Shown: positions 16,771 through 25,418 of the stretch, in pieces | Position numbering within the stretch: position 1 is the first letter of the stretch | Layout of the letters: every line of letters begins with the position of its first letter | Assembly: GCA_016717005.1 (NCBI GenBank) | Contig: JADJUF010000025.1 | Coordinates: forward strand, 1-64,000 | Length of the DNA: 64,000 nt | Direction of reading: 5' to 3' | DNA from: Myxococcales bacterium | Lineage (GTDB): Bacteria > Myxococcota_A > Polyangia > Haliangiales > Haliangiaceae | Made by a program: the position numbers and the translations under genes | Notes under the pieces: generated by a model | Told to the model about the DNA's origin: nothing | Seen by the model: the letters and a program-made list of their open reading frames with translations, nothing else | The model's database searches: none

Positions 16771-18057
16771 CTACGGCTGGGCCGCGACCGCGACGCCGGG
16801 CACCCACAGCGGCGTCTCGGCGCCGCCGACCTCGAGCTCGTAGTAGCCCTGCAGCGCCTGGCGGACGACCGCCGAGTGCAGGAGGCCGTCGGCCAGCGCG
16901 ACCAGCACGCGCGTGCCCGCCGGCAAGGTCGCCGGCTCGGTCGGCACCTCGATCGCCGGGGCCGAGGTGGCGGCGACGGTGTCGGGGCTGGGCTCCTCGG
17001 GCGGCGGGCCCTTGGCGGTGTCCTCCACCGCGGGCGCGGGCTCGGCCGTCCCGCCGATGGCGCCGGAGGCCTCGGCCTTGCCGCCGATCATGCCGGACGC
17101 CTCGGCCTTGCCGCCGATCATGCCGGACGCCGCGGCCTTGCCGCCGATCATGCCGGAGGCCGCGGCCTTGCCGCTGATCATGCCGGAGGCCTCGGGGGCG
17201 CCGCCGATCATGCCGGCGGCCTCGGGGGTGCCGCCGATCATGCCGGAGGCCTCGGGGGTGCCGCCGATCATGCCGGAGGCCTCGGGGGTGCCGCCGATCA
17301 TGCCGGAGGCCTCGGGCGCGCCGCCGATCCAGCCGGACGCCTCGGCCGCGGGGTTGCCCCGGGCGGCGGGGGCTGGCGCCCCGCCGTTGGGGGGCGTGGC
17401 CTCGGGCGGCGCCGACCAGCTCGGCGTCGGCATCGGCGCCGGCATCGGCACCTCGAGCGGCTGCAGATCGGGGCCGACCTGCAGGATCTCGAGGCTCGCG
17501 AAGCGGCCGAACTGGACCCCGAACACCGAGCCGACCGTCGGGTTGTAGGCCGACAGCTCCTCGGCCAGCGGCCCCCACATCGATGGATCGGTGACCGCGC
17601 GCGGCGACCCGGCCATCGCGATCTTGCGCGGCAGCACCTTGCCGAGCAGGCGCTGGACGCTCTGGGCCACGCTGTGGGTGAGGCCGTCGTTGATGCGATC
17701 GAACGGCAGCCCGACGAACTGCGCCACCAGCATGCCGGGATCCGAGACCCGGACCAGCACGCTGCCGCTGGCGCGCACGATGACCTGGGTCCCGGTGCCC
17801 GGCAGCGCGAACTGCGTGACCATGTCGAACGGCACCTCGACCGGGCCGACGAGCACGAAGTAGACGGCGAGCGGCTTGCTGGGCTCGGGCGACTGCCACT
17901 GGTGGCGGCCGGGGCCCAGGAGTCCGCCGACCGCCCAGGCCGGGCACAGGACCACGACCTCGTCGGCGCCGCACGAGACGTCGACCACCGGCCCCACCGC
18001 ATACGGGTACGCGTAGACGAGCTGGTCGGCGGCGACTGCGTCTCGGACAACCATCAT
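16771..18057 (-). CDS. SPFH/band-7-like protein with ten decapeptide repeats
   Basis: 428 residues. Residues 20-195 have the SPFH-type pattern (GADEVVVLCPAWAVGGLLGPGRH, then AVYFVLVGPVEVPFDMVTQF and VIVRASGSVLVRVSDP), closest to bacterial virion-core-protein-like SPFH proteins. Residues 239-338 are ten copies of a decapeptide, consensus EASGMIGGxP. After a Glu/Pro linker, the last 55 residues look like a small barrel domain (GTRVLVALADGLLHSAVVRQ). No signal peptide or transmembrane helix is evident. SPFH proteins build oligomeric scaffolds, so the Gly-rich repeat may be a self-association or spacer module. Confidence 0.75.
   Translation of the reverse strand: MMVVRDAVAADQLVYAYPYAVGPVVDVSCGADEVVVLCPAWAVGGLLGPGRHQWQSPEPSKPLAVYFVLVGPVEVPFDMVTQFALPGTGTQVIVRASGSVLVRVSDPGMLVAQFVGLPFDRINDGLTHSVAQSVQRLLGKVLPRKIAMAGSPRAVTDPSMWGPLAEELSAYNPTVGSVFGVQFGRFASLEILQVGPDLQPLEVPMPAPMPTPSWSAPPEATPPNGGAPAPAARGNPAAEASGWIGGAPEASGMIGGTPEASGMIGGTPEASGMIGGTPEAAGMIGGAPEASGMISGKAAASGMIGGKAAASGMIGGKAEASGMIGGKAEASGAIGGTAEPAPAVEDTAKGPPPEEPSPDTVAATSAPAIEVPTEPATLPAGTRVLVALADGLLHSAVVRQALQGYYELEVGGAETPLWVPGVAVAAQP
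17044..17343 (-). repeat. 30-bp in-frame tandem repeat (ten copies)
   Basis: Ten contiguous 30-bp units within the SPFH-like gene encode EASGMIGG followed by TP, AP or KA. The copies split into two blocks, P-ending (first five) and KA-ending (next four), which suggests stepwise duplication. Internal copies are nearly identical in DNA, so copy number probably varies between strains. Confidence 0.9.
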
Positions 18058-18120
18058 CGGCGCCAGAATACTAGCGGACCCGGGACGCCTCCGACAACGC
18101 GGATCGGCGCCTCCCGGAGG

Positions 18121-19443
18121 TCACGCCGCGGTGTCCGCGGCCGCGTCGGCGGGCGGCCGGGGCAGCCCGACCGGGTGGATGCGGACCCGGCGGACCCGGC
18201 GCGGCGACGCCTCGATGATCTCGAGGATGGTGCCGTCCTCGGTGGTCAGCCGCTCGCCGGCCTGCGGGATCGCCTGGGCCAGCGACATGCACAGGCCGGC
18301 GATCGTGGTGCGGTCGGCGCCGACCGGCAGGTCCAGATCGAGCGCGCGGTTGACCTTGCGCACCGGCGCCCAGCCCTGGGCGATGGCGGTGCCGCTGGCC
18401 TCGCGCACGATCAGCGCGTCGGGCTCGTCGTCCTCGCTGAAGATGTCGCCGACCAGCTCCTCGACCAGATCCTCGATCGTCACCAGGCCGGCCAGGCCGC
18501 CGTGCTCGTCGGTGACCACCGCCATCTGCACGCGCCGGCGCTGCATCTCGCGCAGCAGATCGAGCGCGCGGGTGCGCTCGCCGACGACGTACGGCGGCCG
18601 CAGGATGTCGGCGAACTGCACCAGCCCGCGCTCCCAGGTCAGCGCCAGCACGTCGCGCGCGACCACGTAGCCGACGATGTTGTCGATCTGGCCGGCGTAG
18701 ACCGGCATGCGCGAGTGGCCCTCCTCGAGGATGGCCCGCTGGATCTCCTCGGCCGGGGCGCCCTGCTTGAGCGCGACGACGCGGTTGCGCGGCACCATCA
18801 CCTCGGCGACGGTGATCGCCTCGAACTCGAGCGCGCGCGACGCGATCTCCGAGGCGCGCGGGTCGACCGAGCCGGTCTTGGCGGCCTCCTCGACCAGCTC
18901 CTGCAGCTCGTCGCGCGACAGCCGGGTCTCGGTGAAGGTGGTCTTGTCGCCGAACGCTCGCAGGACCACGTTCGAGACCCCGGTCAGGAGCCACACCAGC
19001 GGCCGCATCACGTGCGACAGGAACAACACCGGCCGCGCGACCACGAACGAGAACGTGTCGGAGTAGCGCAGCGCGAGCGACTTGGGCACCAGCTCGCCGA
19101 TGATCAGCTCCGCGAACGAGATCGCCACGATCACCAGCGCCAGCGCGATGGTGTCGGCGGAGTGATCGACGCCCATCGATCGCAGCAGGTCCGCGATCGA
19201 GCTGGCGCCGTGGGCGCCGCCGAAGGTCGCCGCCGCGGTCCCGACCACGGTCAGGCCGATCTGCAGCGTGGCCAGGAACCGCTCGGGCCGGTTGCGCAGC
19301 GCCTGGACCGCGATCGCGCGCCGGTCGCCCCGCCGGATGAACTCGGTCAGGCGGGTCTTGCGGACCGAGAGCAGCGCGATCTCCGCCCCCGCGAACACGC
19401 CGTTGCCGACGATGAGGACGAAGATCAGGAGGAAGTCGAGCAT
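18121..19443 (-). CDS. CorC/HlyC-type protein with CNNM, CBS pair and transporter-associated domain
   Basis: 440 residues from the ATG at 19443. The order is typical: a CNNM membrane domain with about four helices (residues 1-200; NGVFAGAEIALLSVRKTRL), two CBS domains (about 215-335; HSRMPVYAG and GLVTIEDLVEELVGDI), and a C-terminal CorC_HlyC domain. These proteins are linked to magnesium or cobalt efflux and were formerly named haemolysins. The start 21 codons upstream lacks membrane character. Confidence 0.9.
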   Translation of the reverse strand: MLDFLLIFVLIVGNGVFAGAEIALLSVRKTRLTEFIRRGDRRAIAVQALRNRPERFLATLQIGLTVVGTAAATFGGAHGASSIADLLRSMGVDHSADTIALALVIVAISFAELIIGELVPKSLALRYSDTFSFVVARPVLFLSHVMRPLVWLLTGVSNVVLRAFGDKTTFTETRLSRDELQELVEEAAKTGSVDPRASEIASRALEFEAITVAEVMVPRNRVVALKQGAPAEEIQRAILEEGHSRMPVYAGQIDNIVGYVVARDVLALTWERGLVQFADILRPPYVVGERTRALDLLREMQRRRVQMAVVTDEHGGLAGLVTIEDLVEELVGDIFSEDDEPDALIVREASGTAIAQGWAPVRKVNRALDLDLPVGADRTTIAGLCMSLAQAIPQAGERLTTEDGTILEIIEASPRRVRRVRIHPVGLPRPPADAAADTAA

Positions 19444-19534
19444 CCCACGGGCGTGCCGCACCGGCGGCCGGCCGGCAGTGTACCCGAAGGTGGGCGTCCG
19501 GACCATGCGCCGGCGTTCGTGTTACGCCCTCGCG

Positions 19535-20131
19535 ATGAACGCCATGTACCTCGTCGCGCCGATCGCCATCATCGGCGTGATCGCCTACAGCATGATCATG
19601 GTGCGGCGCACGCGCGCGCACGTGAGCGCGGTCGGCGCCGAGCAGGCCCTGACCGACACCTACGGCGCGGCGTTCGAGCTGGCCCCGGGCGAGCTGCTGC
19701 GCAACCTGTGGATGGGCCAGCTCTACACCGGCCCGGCCGTGCCGGAGTTCCACGACTCGGTCGGCGACAAGGCCGGGCGGCTGGCCAAGCAGGCCGGCGC
19801 CGCGCTGCTGGGGGCCAAGCTGCGCTACGTCGCGATCCAGGTGCACGTGGCCGCGACGACCCAGGGCCGGCTCGTCGTCGCGCGCACCGGCACCGAGGGC
19901 GGCGACGATCTCGGCCTGCGGCCGCACTCGGGCTGGGCCCTGGGCCAGCCGGGCGTGGCGTTCGCGCCCGAGCTCGGGCTCGACGTCGGCGGGCCGCCGG
20001 CGTTCGACAACGGCTACCGCGGCGAGGTCGGGTTCGTCATGTTCGGCACCGCGCCGGGCCAGCGGCTGCCGGTGTGGCTGCCGGCCGACGGCATCGCCGC
20101 GATCGCGGCCTGGCGCGGGGCCGCCGCGTGA
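19535..20131 (+). CDS. membrane-anchored protein of unknown function
   Basis: 198 residues. An N-terminal helix (YLVAPIAIIGVIAYSMIMV) is followed by a soluble domain with no motif I recognise. The stop overlaps the start of the next gene by GTGA, so it is coupled to the short-chain dehydrogenase. It is divergent from the CorC-type gene with 91 bp between them. Confidence 0.75.
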   Translation: MNAMYLVAPIAIIGVIAYSMIMVRRTRAHVSAVGAEQALTDTYGAAFELAPGELLRNLWMGQLYTGPAVPEFHDSVGDKAGRLAKQAGAALLGAKLRYVAIQVHVAATTQGRLVVARTGTEGGDDLGLRPHSGWALGQPGVAFAPELGLDVGGPPAFDNGYRGEVGFVMFGTAPGQRLPVWLPADGIAAIAAWRGAAA

Positions 20132-20799
20132 GCCGCTGGCTGGTCACCGGCGCCAACCGCGGCATCGGCCGCGAGCTGGTGCGGCAGCTCGGCGCGCGCG
20201 GCGACGCCGTCGTCGCGGTCGTCCGGAATCCGGACAGTCTGGCGCCGGGGCCCGGGCTCGAGGTCATCGGCTGCGACGTCGCCGACGGCGCCGCGGTCGC
20301 GCGCCTGGCGGCGGCGCTGGGCGACGGCGCGCTCGACGTGATCGTCAACAACGCCGGGGTCTGGCCCGACGACGGCCAGGCCCTGGGCGGGCTCGACTTC
20401 GCGGAGCTCGAGCGGTCGCTCGCGGTCAACGCGCTGGCGCCGCTGCGCGTGACCGAGGCGCTCCTGCCGCACCTGCGGCGCGGGCGCGGCAAGAAGGTCG
20501 CGCACATCTCGTCGGGGCTGGGCTCGATCGCCGACAACACCAGCGGCGGCTGGTACGGCTACCGCCTGGCCAAGGCCGCGCTCAACATGGCGGCCCGGAC
20601 CCTGGCCCGCGACCTCGTCGATGACGGCATCCACGTCGCGGTGATCGATCCCGGCTGGGTCCAGACCGACATGGGCGGCGCCAACGCGCCGACCGCGGTC
20701 GCCGACTCGGCGCGCGGCATCCTGGCGCAGATCGATCGGCTCGACGCGCGCACGTCGGGCGGCTTCCTGCACTGGCAGGGCGGCACGACGCCGTGGTGA
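20128..20799 (+). CDS. short-chain dehydrogenase/reductase
   Basis: 223 residues from a GTG that overlaps the upstream stop (GTGA). The cofactor motif is TGANRGIG, the NAG motif is VNNAGVWPDD, and the catalytic Ser and Tyr-x3-Lys are in HISSGLGSI and YGYRLAK. The C-terminal WVQTDMGGANA is standard for the carbonyl-reductase-like group. It is an NAD(P)-dependent oxidoreductase of unknown substrate. Confidence 0.92.
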   Translation: MSRWLVTGANRGIGRELVRQLGARGDAVVAVVRNPDSLAPGPGLEVIGCDVADGAAVARLAAALGDGALDVIVNNAGVWPDDGQALGGLDFAELERSLAVNALAPLRVTEALLPHLRRGRGKKVAHISSGLGSIADNTSGGWYGYRLAKAALNMAARTLARDLVDDGIHVAVIDPGWVQTDMGGANAPTAVADSARGILAQIDRLDARTSGGFLHWQGGTTPW

Positions 20800-20844
20800 G
20801 CGGGCCGGTCCGCGCGCGGAGCTCGGATCGATCGCGCACCGGTC

Positions 20845-20880
20845 CGCGCGTCGGGCGGCGCGTCGGGCGGCGCGTGTCCG
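20845..20880. repeat. short GC tandem repeat after the SDR gene
   Basis: Three copies of a 12-bp unit, GCGTCGGGCGGC, fill the convergent spacer before the MltA stop codon. No gene is visible. Confidence 0.5.
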
Positions 20881-22248
20881 TCAGCGCGGCTTGACCGCGC
20901 GCGGCAAGAGCGCCCAGTACTGGCCCTTGCCGCCGAGGTGACCGGCGACGTCGCCGTCGGCGGCGTCGGGGCCCCAGTACAGGTCGGCCCGGACCGCGCC
21001 CTTGATGTTGCCGCCGGTGTCCTGGGCGACGACCAGGTGCCGCCACGGCTCGGTGCCGCGGGCGTTGACCCGGGGCGCGTCGGTGTCGATCCACAGCGGC
21101 GTCGACGCGGCGATGAAGTTGCGGTCGACCGCGGCCGACCGCTGCGGTGTCAGGATCACGTCCTGGGAGCCGATCGCGCCGGCGCGGTCGCCGAGCTTGA
21201 AGAACACCATCGAGGCGTCGCCGTCGATGATCTCGTGCATGCCGTCGCCGTGGGCCGTGAACGCCGCGCGGATGCCGGCCATCGTGCCCTGCCCACGCGG
21301 CAGCTCGCCGCGCGCGCGCAGCAGCCGGGCCGGGCCGGTGTAGGGCTGGCCGTTCTTGCCGTCGTACTCGACCCAGACCTCGGTGCCGTCGTCGAGCGTG
21401 GCCCGGCCTGAGCCCTCGATCCGCAGGAACAGCTCGTCGACCGGATCGTCGACCCACAGCAGCTCGAGGTCGCGGCCCGCGAAGGCGCCGGCGCGGATCT
21501 CGGCGCGGGTCGGCAGCGGCACCAGCGCGTGGGTGGCCGGATCGAGCCGGCCCCACTGCTTGCGCCCGCGCCCGGTCGGGCTGCACTTCGACCAGTCGAT
21601 CATCACCAGCTCGGGCGGCCGGCGGTAGATCGGGTACTGGTACTGATCGTGGCGGGTCCGCGACGCGCGCAGCGGCTGCACGAAGTACGCGGTCATCTTG
21701 CCGACCGGGCCGCGCTTGCCCGCGACCTGCCACGGCGCGAACTCGCGTTCGAAGAACCCGCGGGCCGCGGCGTCGTCGCCGGCCGGCAGGTCGGCCACCG
21801 CGGCGCACGCGCGGCGCCACTGCCGGGCCCGGCCGAACCGGCGGTCGAGGCCGACCCACGCGGCGTCGGCCAGCTCGGCCAGCTTCGGGCACGAGCGCGC
21901 GAACGCGGCCGCGGCCGCGGCGTGGCGGTCGTCGGCCCAGGCCGGCAGGTCGGCCCAGGTCGCGGCCGCGAAGCGCATCCGATCGAGCGGCGGCGGCGGC
22001 CGCGGCGTGACCTTGGGGCAGGGCGGCTCGATCGCGGTCACGGGCGCGCCCGGGGCGACGACGGTGGCGGCGACGGTGGGAGCGACGGCGGCGACGACCG
22101 TGGCGGCGACGGCGGCGCGCGCGTCGCTCGGCGCGGCCGCGGCGGTCGCGCCGGCAGGATCGTCCGTCCGCGCGACCGGCGCGGGCGCGCTCGTGCCCCC
22201 GCTGCACCCGAGCGCGATGGTCACGACGGTCGCGGCGAGGCGTCGCAC
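20881..22248 (-). CDS. mltA: MltA-type lytic murein transglycosylase lipoprotein
   Basis: 455 residues. A lipoprotein signal (VTIALGC) is followed by an Ala/Thr-rich linker and an MltA barrel domain from about residue 200 (YPIYRRPPELV, then FLRIEGSGRATLDDG). The C-terminus carries the 3D domain that bears the catalytic Asp (LVVAQDTGGNIKGAVRADLYWG). It cleaves glycan strands of peptidoglycan from the outer membrane side. Assignment to MltA itself, not just the family, is moderate. Confidence 0.88.
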   Translation of the reverse strand: MRRLAATVVTIALGCSGGTSAPAPVARTDDPAGATAAAAPSDARAAVAATVVAAVAPTVAATVVAPGAPVTAIEPPCPKVTPRPPPPLDRMRFAAATWADLPAWADDRHAAAAAAFARSCPKLAELADAAWVGLDRRFGRARQWRRACAAVADLPAGDDAAARGFFEREFAPWQVAGKRGPVGKMTAYFVQPLRASRTRHDQYQYPIYRRPPELVMIDWSKCSPTGRGRKQWGRLDPATHALVPLPTRAEIRAGAFAGRDLELLWVDDPVDELFLRIEGSGRATLDDGTEVWVEYDGKNGQPYTGPARLLRARGELPRGQGTMAGIRAAFTAHGDGMHEIIDGDASMVFFKLGDRAGAIGSQDVILTPQRSAAVDRNFIAASTPLWIDTDAPRVNARGTEPWRHLVVAQDTGGNIKGAVRADLYWGPDAADGDVAGHLGGKGQYWALLPRAVKPR

Positions 22249-22362
22249 TGTTCGATCGTACGCGCCGGCGGGCCGGCGTGTTCCCGAAATCGGTCGGCGA
22301 CCCGCGCGCCGCGATCGCCGAGAACGCTGGCTCGCGCGCGCGCCCGGCGTACACTGCGCGCG

Positions 22363-22869
22363 ATGTCGGTCCGTGATCGCACCCCTCGCCCGCCCACGGC
22401 GAAGTACATCACGCCCGAGGGCGCGAAGCGGCTCCGCGAGGAGCTCGAGTGGCTGTGGACCAAGGAGCGGCCGCGCGTGACCCAGGCGGTGTCCGACGCC
22501 GCCGCGCTCGGCGACCGGTCCGAGAACGCCGACTACATCTACGGCAAGCGGCGCCTGCGCGAGATCGATCGCCGGATCGAGTACCTGGCCAAGCGGCTCG
22601 ACGTGGTCACGGTCGTGACCGAGACCCCGCGCGATCGCGGCCGGGTCGCGTTCGGCGCCTGGATCACGCTCGAGGACGACGACGGCGGCGAGCAGGTCTA
22701 CCGCCTGGTCGGGCCCGACGAGTTCGATCCCAAGCAGGGCTTCATCAGCGTCGACTCGCCGGTGGCCAAGGCGGTCCTGGGCAAGCGCGCGGGCGACGAG
22801 GTCACGGTCGCCCGGCCCAAGGGCGCGGCCACGTTCACGATCGTCGGCGTGCGCTACCGCGAGGCGTAG
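22363..22869 (+). CDS. greB: transcription elongation factor GreB
   Basis: 168 residues, the GreB size. The N-terminal coiled coil carries the acidic tip motif (DRSENADYIYGKRRLREIDRRI), and YIYGK distinguishes GreB from GreA. The C-terminal FKBP-like domain ends SPVAKAVLGKRAGDEV. It rescues backtracked RNA polymerase by stimulating transcript cleavage. TACACT lies 7 nt before the ATG with no ribosome binding site, suggesting a leaderless mRNA. A shorter Gre-like gene is at 60981. Confidence 0.93.
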   Translation: MSVRDRTPRPPTAKYITPEGAKRLREELEWLWTKERPRVTQAVSDAAALGDRSENADYIYGKRRLREIDRRIEYLAKRLDVVTVVTETPRDRGRVAFGAWITLEDDDGGEQVYRLVGPDEFDPKQGFISVDSPVAKAVLGKRAGDEVTVARPKGAATFTIVGVRYREA

Positions 22870-22873
22870 GCGG

Positions 22874-22902
22874 TTGACGCCGGCGCGCCGGTTGCGGACA
22901 AT
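22874..22902 (+). promoter_or_regulatory. sigma-70-type promoter, short leader
   Basis: TTGACG at 22874-22879, a 17-bp spacer, then GACAAT at 22897-22902. The -10 ends 9 nt before the ATG of the next gene, so the leader would be only about two to three nucleotides. Confidence 0.65.
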
Positions 22903-22911
22903 GGTCGTGGC

Positions 22912-23571
22912 ATGCGCCCGACGCTGGTGTTCGTGACCGCCGCGATGATCGCGGGTTGCTCGGTCGGGATGGGGCCCAACACCGCGGCCTCGCGGCCGGT
23001 CCTCGGCTGGGTGACGAGCAGCGACAAGGCCACGATGTGGTCGGTGGCCAAGGACCAGACCGGCGTGCCACCCGGCTTCGTCCGCGTAGATCTAGTGGAG
23101 GACGGCTTCGCAAAGATCTTCAACTTCTTCTCGATCGTGAGCGCGGTGCGCAAGGGCAACGTGGCGGCCACCGGCGACGGCGTGGTCGCTGGCGACCGTG
23201 ACGTGGTCGACCTCGACCTCGCGTTCCTGGCCCGGTTCCCGTTGCCCGTGGGCGCGTTCTGCGTCGGCGTCGGCCACGCGTGGGCGCTGCAGGGTGCCAC
23301 CGACCTGACCGGCTGGGGCGTGCGGGCGTCGGTGGCGCCGATCGGCCAGCTCTCGCTCGACTTCGCCCACAGCTGGGGTGACGGCAGCGACCAGCTCGCC
23401 GACGGATCCAGCCGCGCGATCGACGGCACGCACACCAGCCTCGGCGGGACCGTGCTCCTGTTCGGCTACCGCTACTTCCGGTGGGGCGTCTCGGTCGCGC
23501 GCACCTGGACCCGCGCCGATCCCTACGCCAGCGACGGCTACACCTACTCGTTGGTCGGCACGATGTACTGA
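22912..23571 (+). CDS. lipoprotein, probable outer-membrane barrel, unknown function
   Basis: 219 residues. A lipobox-like AAMIAGC ends a short signal sequence. The rest alternates hydrophobic and polar residues with aromatic ends (TVLLFGYRYFRWGVSVARTW), as in a small beta-barrel. No family name can be given. It lies between greB and murJ, each with its own promoter-like sequence. Confidence 0.75.
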   Translation: MRPTLVFVTAAMIAGCSVGMGPNTAASRPVLGWVTSSDKATMWSVAKDQTGVPPGFVRVDLVEDGFAKIFNFFSIVSAVRKGNVAATGDGVVAGDRDVVDLDLAFLARFPLPVGAFCVGVGHAWALQGATDLTGWGVRASVAPIGQLSLDFAHSWGDGSDQLADGSSRAIDGTHTSLGGTVLLFGYRYFRWGVSVARTWTRADPYASDGYTYSLVGTMY

Positions 23572-23602
23572 CGCGAGGTCGCGCTGGAGGCGGCCGCGGC
23601 GC

Positions 23603-23631
23603 TTGCCGTGGGCGGGCCCGCCGTCGACAAT
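23603..23631 (+). promoter_or_regulatory. murJ promoter (predicted leaderless)
   Basis: TTGCCG at 23603-23608, 17-bp spacer, GACAAT at 23626-23631. Only 6 nt separate the -10 from the murJ ATG, so transcription should begin at or within a base or two of the start codon. Confidence 0.7.
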
Positions 23632-23637
23632 GCCGCG

Positions 23638-25215
23638 ATGTCCGCGCCTCGATCCGGTCGCCGCCTCGGCGGTGCGCTCGCGGTCGGGCTCGGCATCTTC
23701 CTGTCGCGCGTCGCCGGCCTCGTGCGCGAGCGGGTGCTGGCCTACTACCTCGGCCTCGGCGACGCCGCCGGCGCGTTCCGCGCGGCGATGCGCATCCCGA
23801 ACATGCTCCAGAACCTGCTGGGCGAGGGCGTGCTGTCGGCGTCGTTCATCCCGGTCTACGCGCGGCTGCGCGCCGAGGGCAAGGACGACGACGCCGAGCG
23901 GATGGCGCGGGCGGTCGGCACGCTCCTGACCCTCGTCGCGACCGCGGTCACGCTCGTGGGCGTGCTGGCGTCGCCGGTGCTGGTCGACCTCGTGGCCCCG
24001 GGCTTCCACGGCGCCACCCGCGCGCTGACGGTGCGCCTGGTCCAGATCATGTTCCCGGGCGTCGCGCTGCTGGTGCTGTCGGCGTGGTGCCTGGGGGTGC
24101 AGAACAGCCACGGCAAGTTCTTCCTGTCGTACGTGTCGCCGGTGGTGTGGAACGCGATGGTGATCGCGGCGGTGGTGGTCGCGGCCCAGCGCTGGGCCGG
24201 CCGCGGCGACGATCTGGCGGTGGCGGCGGCGTGGGGCGCGGTGGTCGGCGCGGCGGCGCAGCTCGCGGTGCAGCTGCCGACGGTGTGGCGGCTGCTCGGC
24301 AGCCTCCGGCCGACGATCGCGCGCGGCGATCCGGGCGTGCGCGCCACCTGGCGCGCGTTCGTCCCGGTGTTCATCGGCCGCGGCTCGGTGCAGATCTCGT
24401 CGTACCTCGATCAGATCCTCGCGAGCTACCTCGGCCCGGCGATGGTCGCGGGCATGAGCGCGGCCCAGACGCTGTACGTGTTGCCGGTCAGCTTGTTCGG
24501 CATGGCGGTGTCGGCGGCCGAGCTGCCGGCGATGGCGCGCGCCACCGGCGACGCCGACGCGATCGCCGCGGCCCTGCGCGGGCGCCTGCGCAGCGCGCTC
24601 CGGCGGGTGGTGTTCCTGGTGGTGCCGTCGGCGGTCGCGTTCGTCGCGCTCGGTGACGTGATCGTCGGGCTGGTGTTCCAGAGCGGCCGGTTCGACGCCG
24701 GCGACACCCACGCGGTCTGGATCATCCTCGCCGGCTCGGCGCTCGGGCTGTCGGCCGGGACCCAGGGCCGGCTGCTGTCGTCGGCGTTCTACGCGCTGGG
24801 CGACACCAAGACGCCGCTGCGCGCCGCGCTGGTGCGCGTGGCGATCACCTTCGTCGCGGGCTGGGCGTTCGCGCTGCCGCTCCGTCATCACTTCGGCTAC
24901 AGCGCGGTGTGGGGCGCGTTCGGCCTGACCGCCAGCGCCGGCGGGGCCGCGTGGATCGAGTACGAGCTCTTGCGCCGCTGGCTGGCCCGTCGGATCGGCC
25001 ACGTGCCGGTGCCGGTCGCGCTCATCCTCGGGGCGGTCGGCGCCGCGGTGGTCGCCGGGGCGCTGACGTGGATGGTGCTGCACGCGCTCGCGCCCCGGGG
25101 CGTGCTGGTCAGCGCCGCCGTGGCCCTGCCGCTCTATGGCGTGCTGTACCTATGGCCAATGGTCGCGTTCCGGGTGCCCGAAGTGAGCGCGCTCACGCGG
25201 CGGCTGCGGCGCTGA
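23638..25215 (+). CDS. murJ: lipid II flippase MurJ (MviN family)
   Basis: 525 residues with about 14 hydrophobic helices. Family signatures include FLSRVAGLVRERVLAYYLG at the start, RIPNMLQNLLGEG and SASFIPVYARL, all typical of MurJ. It flips lipid II across the inner membrane for peptidoglycan synthesis and is usually essential. The ATG at 23638 is chosen because it fits the promoter spacing; an in-frame GTG at 23608 overlaps the -35. Confidence 0.95.
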   Translation: MSAPRSGRRLGGALAVGLGIFLSRVAGLVRERVLAYYLGLGDAAGAFRAAMRIPNMLQNLLGEGVLSASFIPVYARLRAEGKDDDAERMARAVGTLLTLVATAVTLVGVLASPVLVDLVAPGFHGATRALTVRLVQIMFPGVALLVLSAWCLGVQNSHGKFFLSYVSPVVWNAMVIAAVVVAAQRWAGRGDDLAVAAAWGAVVGAAAQLAVQLPTVWRLLGSLRPTIARGDPGVRATWRAFVPVFIGRGSVQISSYLDQILASYLGPAMVAGMSAAQTLYVLPVSLFGMAVSAAELPAMARATGDADAIAAALRGRLRSALRRVVFLVVPSAVAFVALGDVIVGLVFQSGRFDAGDTHAVWIILAGSALGLSAGTQGRLLSSAFYALGDTKTPLRAALVRVAITFVAGWAFALPLRHHFGYSAVWGAFGLTASAGGAAWIEYELLRRWLARRIGHVPVPVALILGAVGAAVVAGALTWMVLHALAPRGVLVSAAVALPLYGVLYLWPMVAFRVPEVSALTRRLRR

Positions 25216-25307
25216 CGGCGCCGCCCGTCGACAAGTGGCAACACCATCCGCCGGTGTGTTCACATGTGACGCACGTCGTCCGCGTGTTCTCGCGCGGTTA
25301 GTTCGCC

Positions 25308-25336
25308 TTGACCCAGGGCATGAAAGTTGCTGACAT
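25308..25336 (+). promoter_or_regulatory. possible promoter for the 25419 lipoprotein
   Basis: TTGACC at 25308-25313, 17-bp spacer, TGACAT at 25331-25336. The downstream leader is about 75 nt and ends with a GGAAGG ribosome binding site at 25405-25410, unlike the leaderless genes nearby. Confidence 0.4.
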
Positions 25337-25418
25337 GGCCGGGACCGCAACGGAGCTATGTCCGGGGGGCGGTGGCCGCTCGCTTCGAGCGGCGCGACTC
25401 AAACGGAAGGACGCAACG

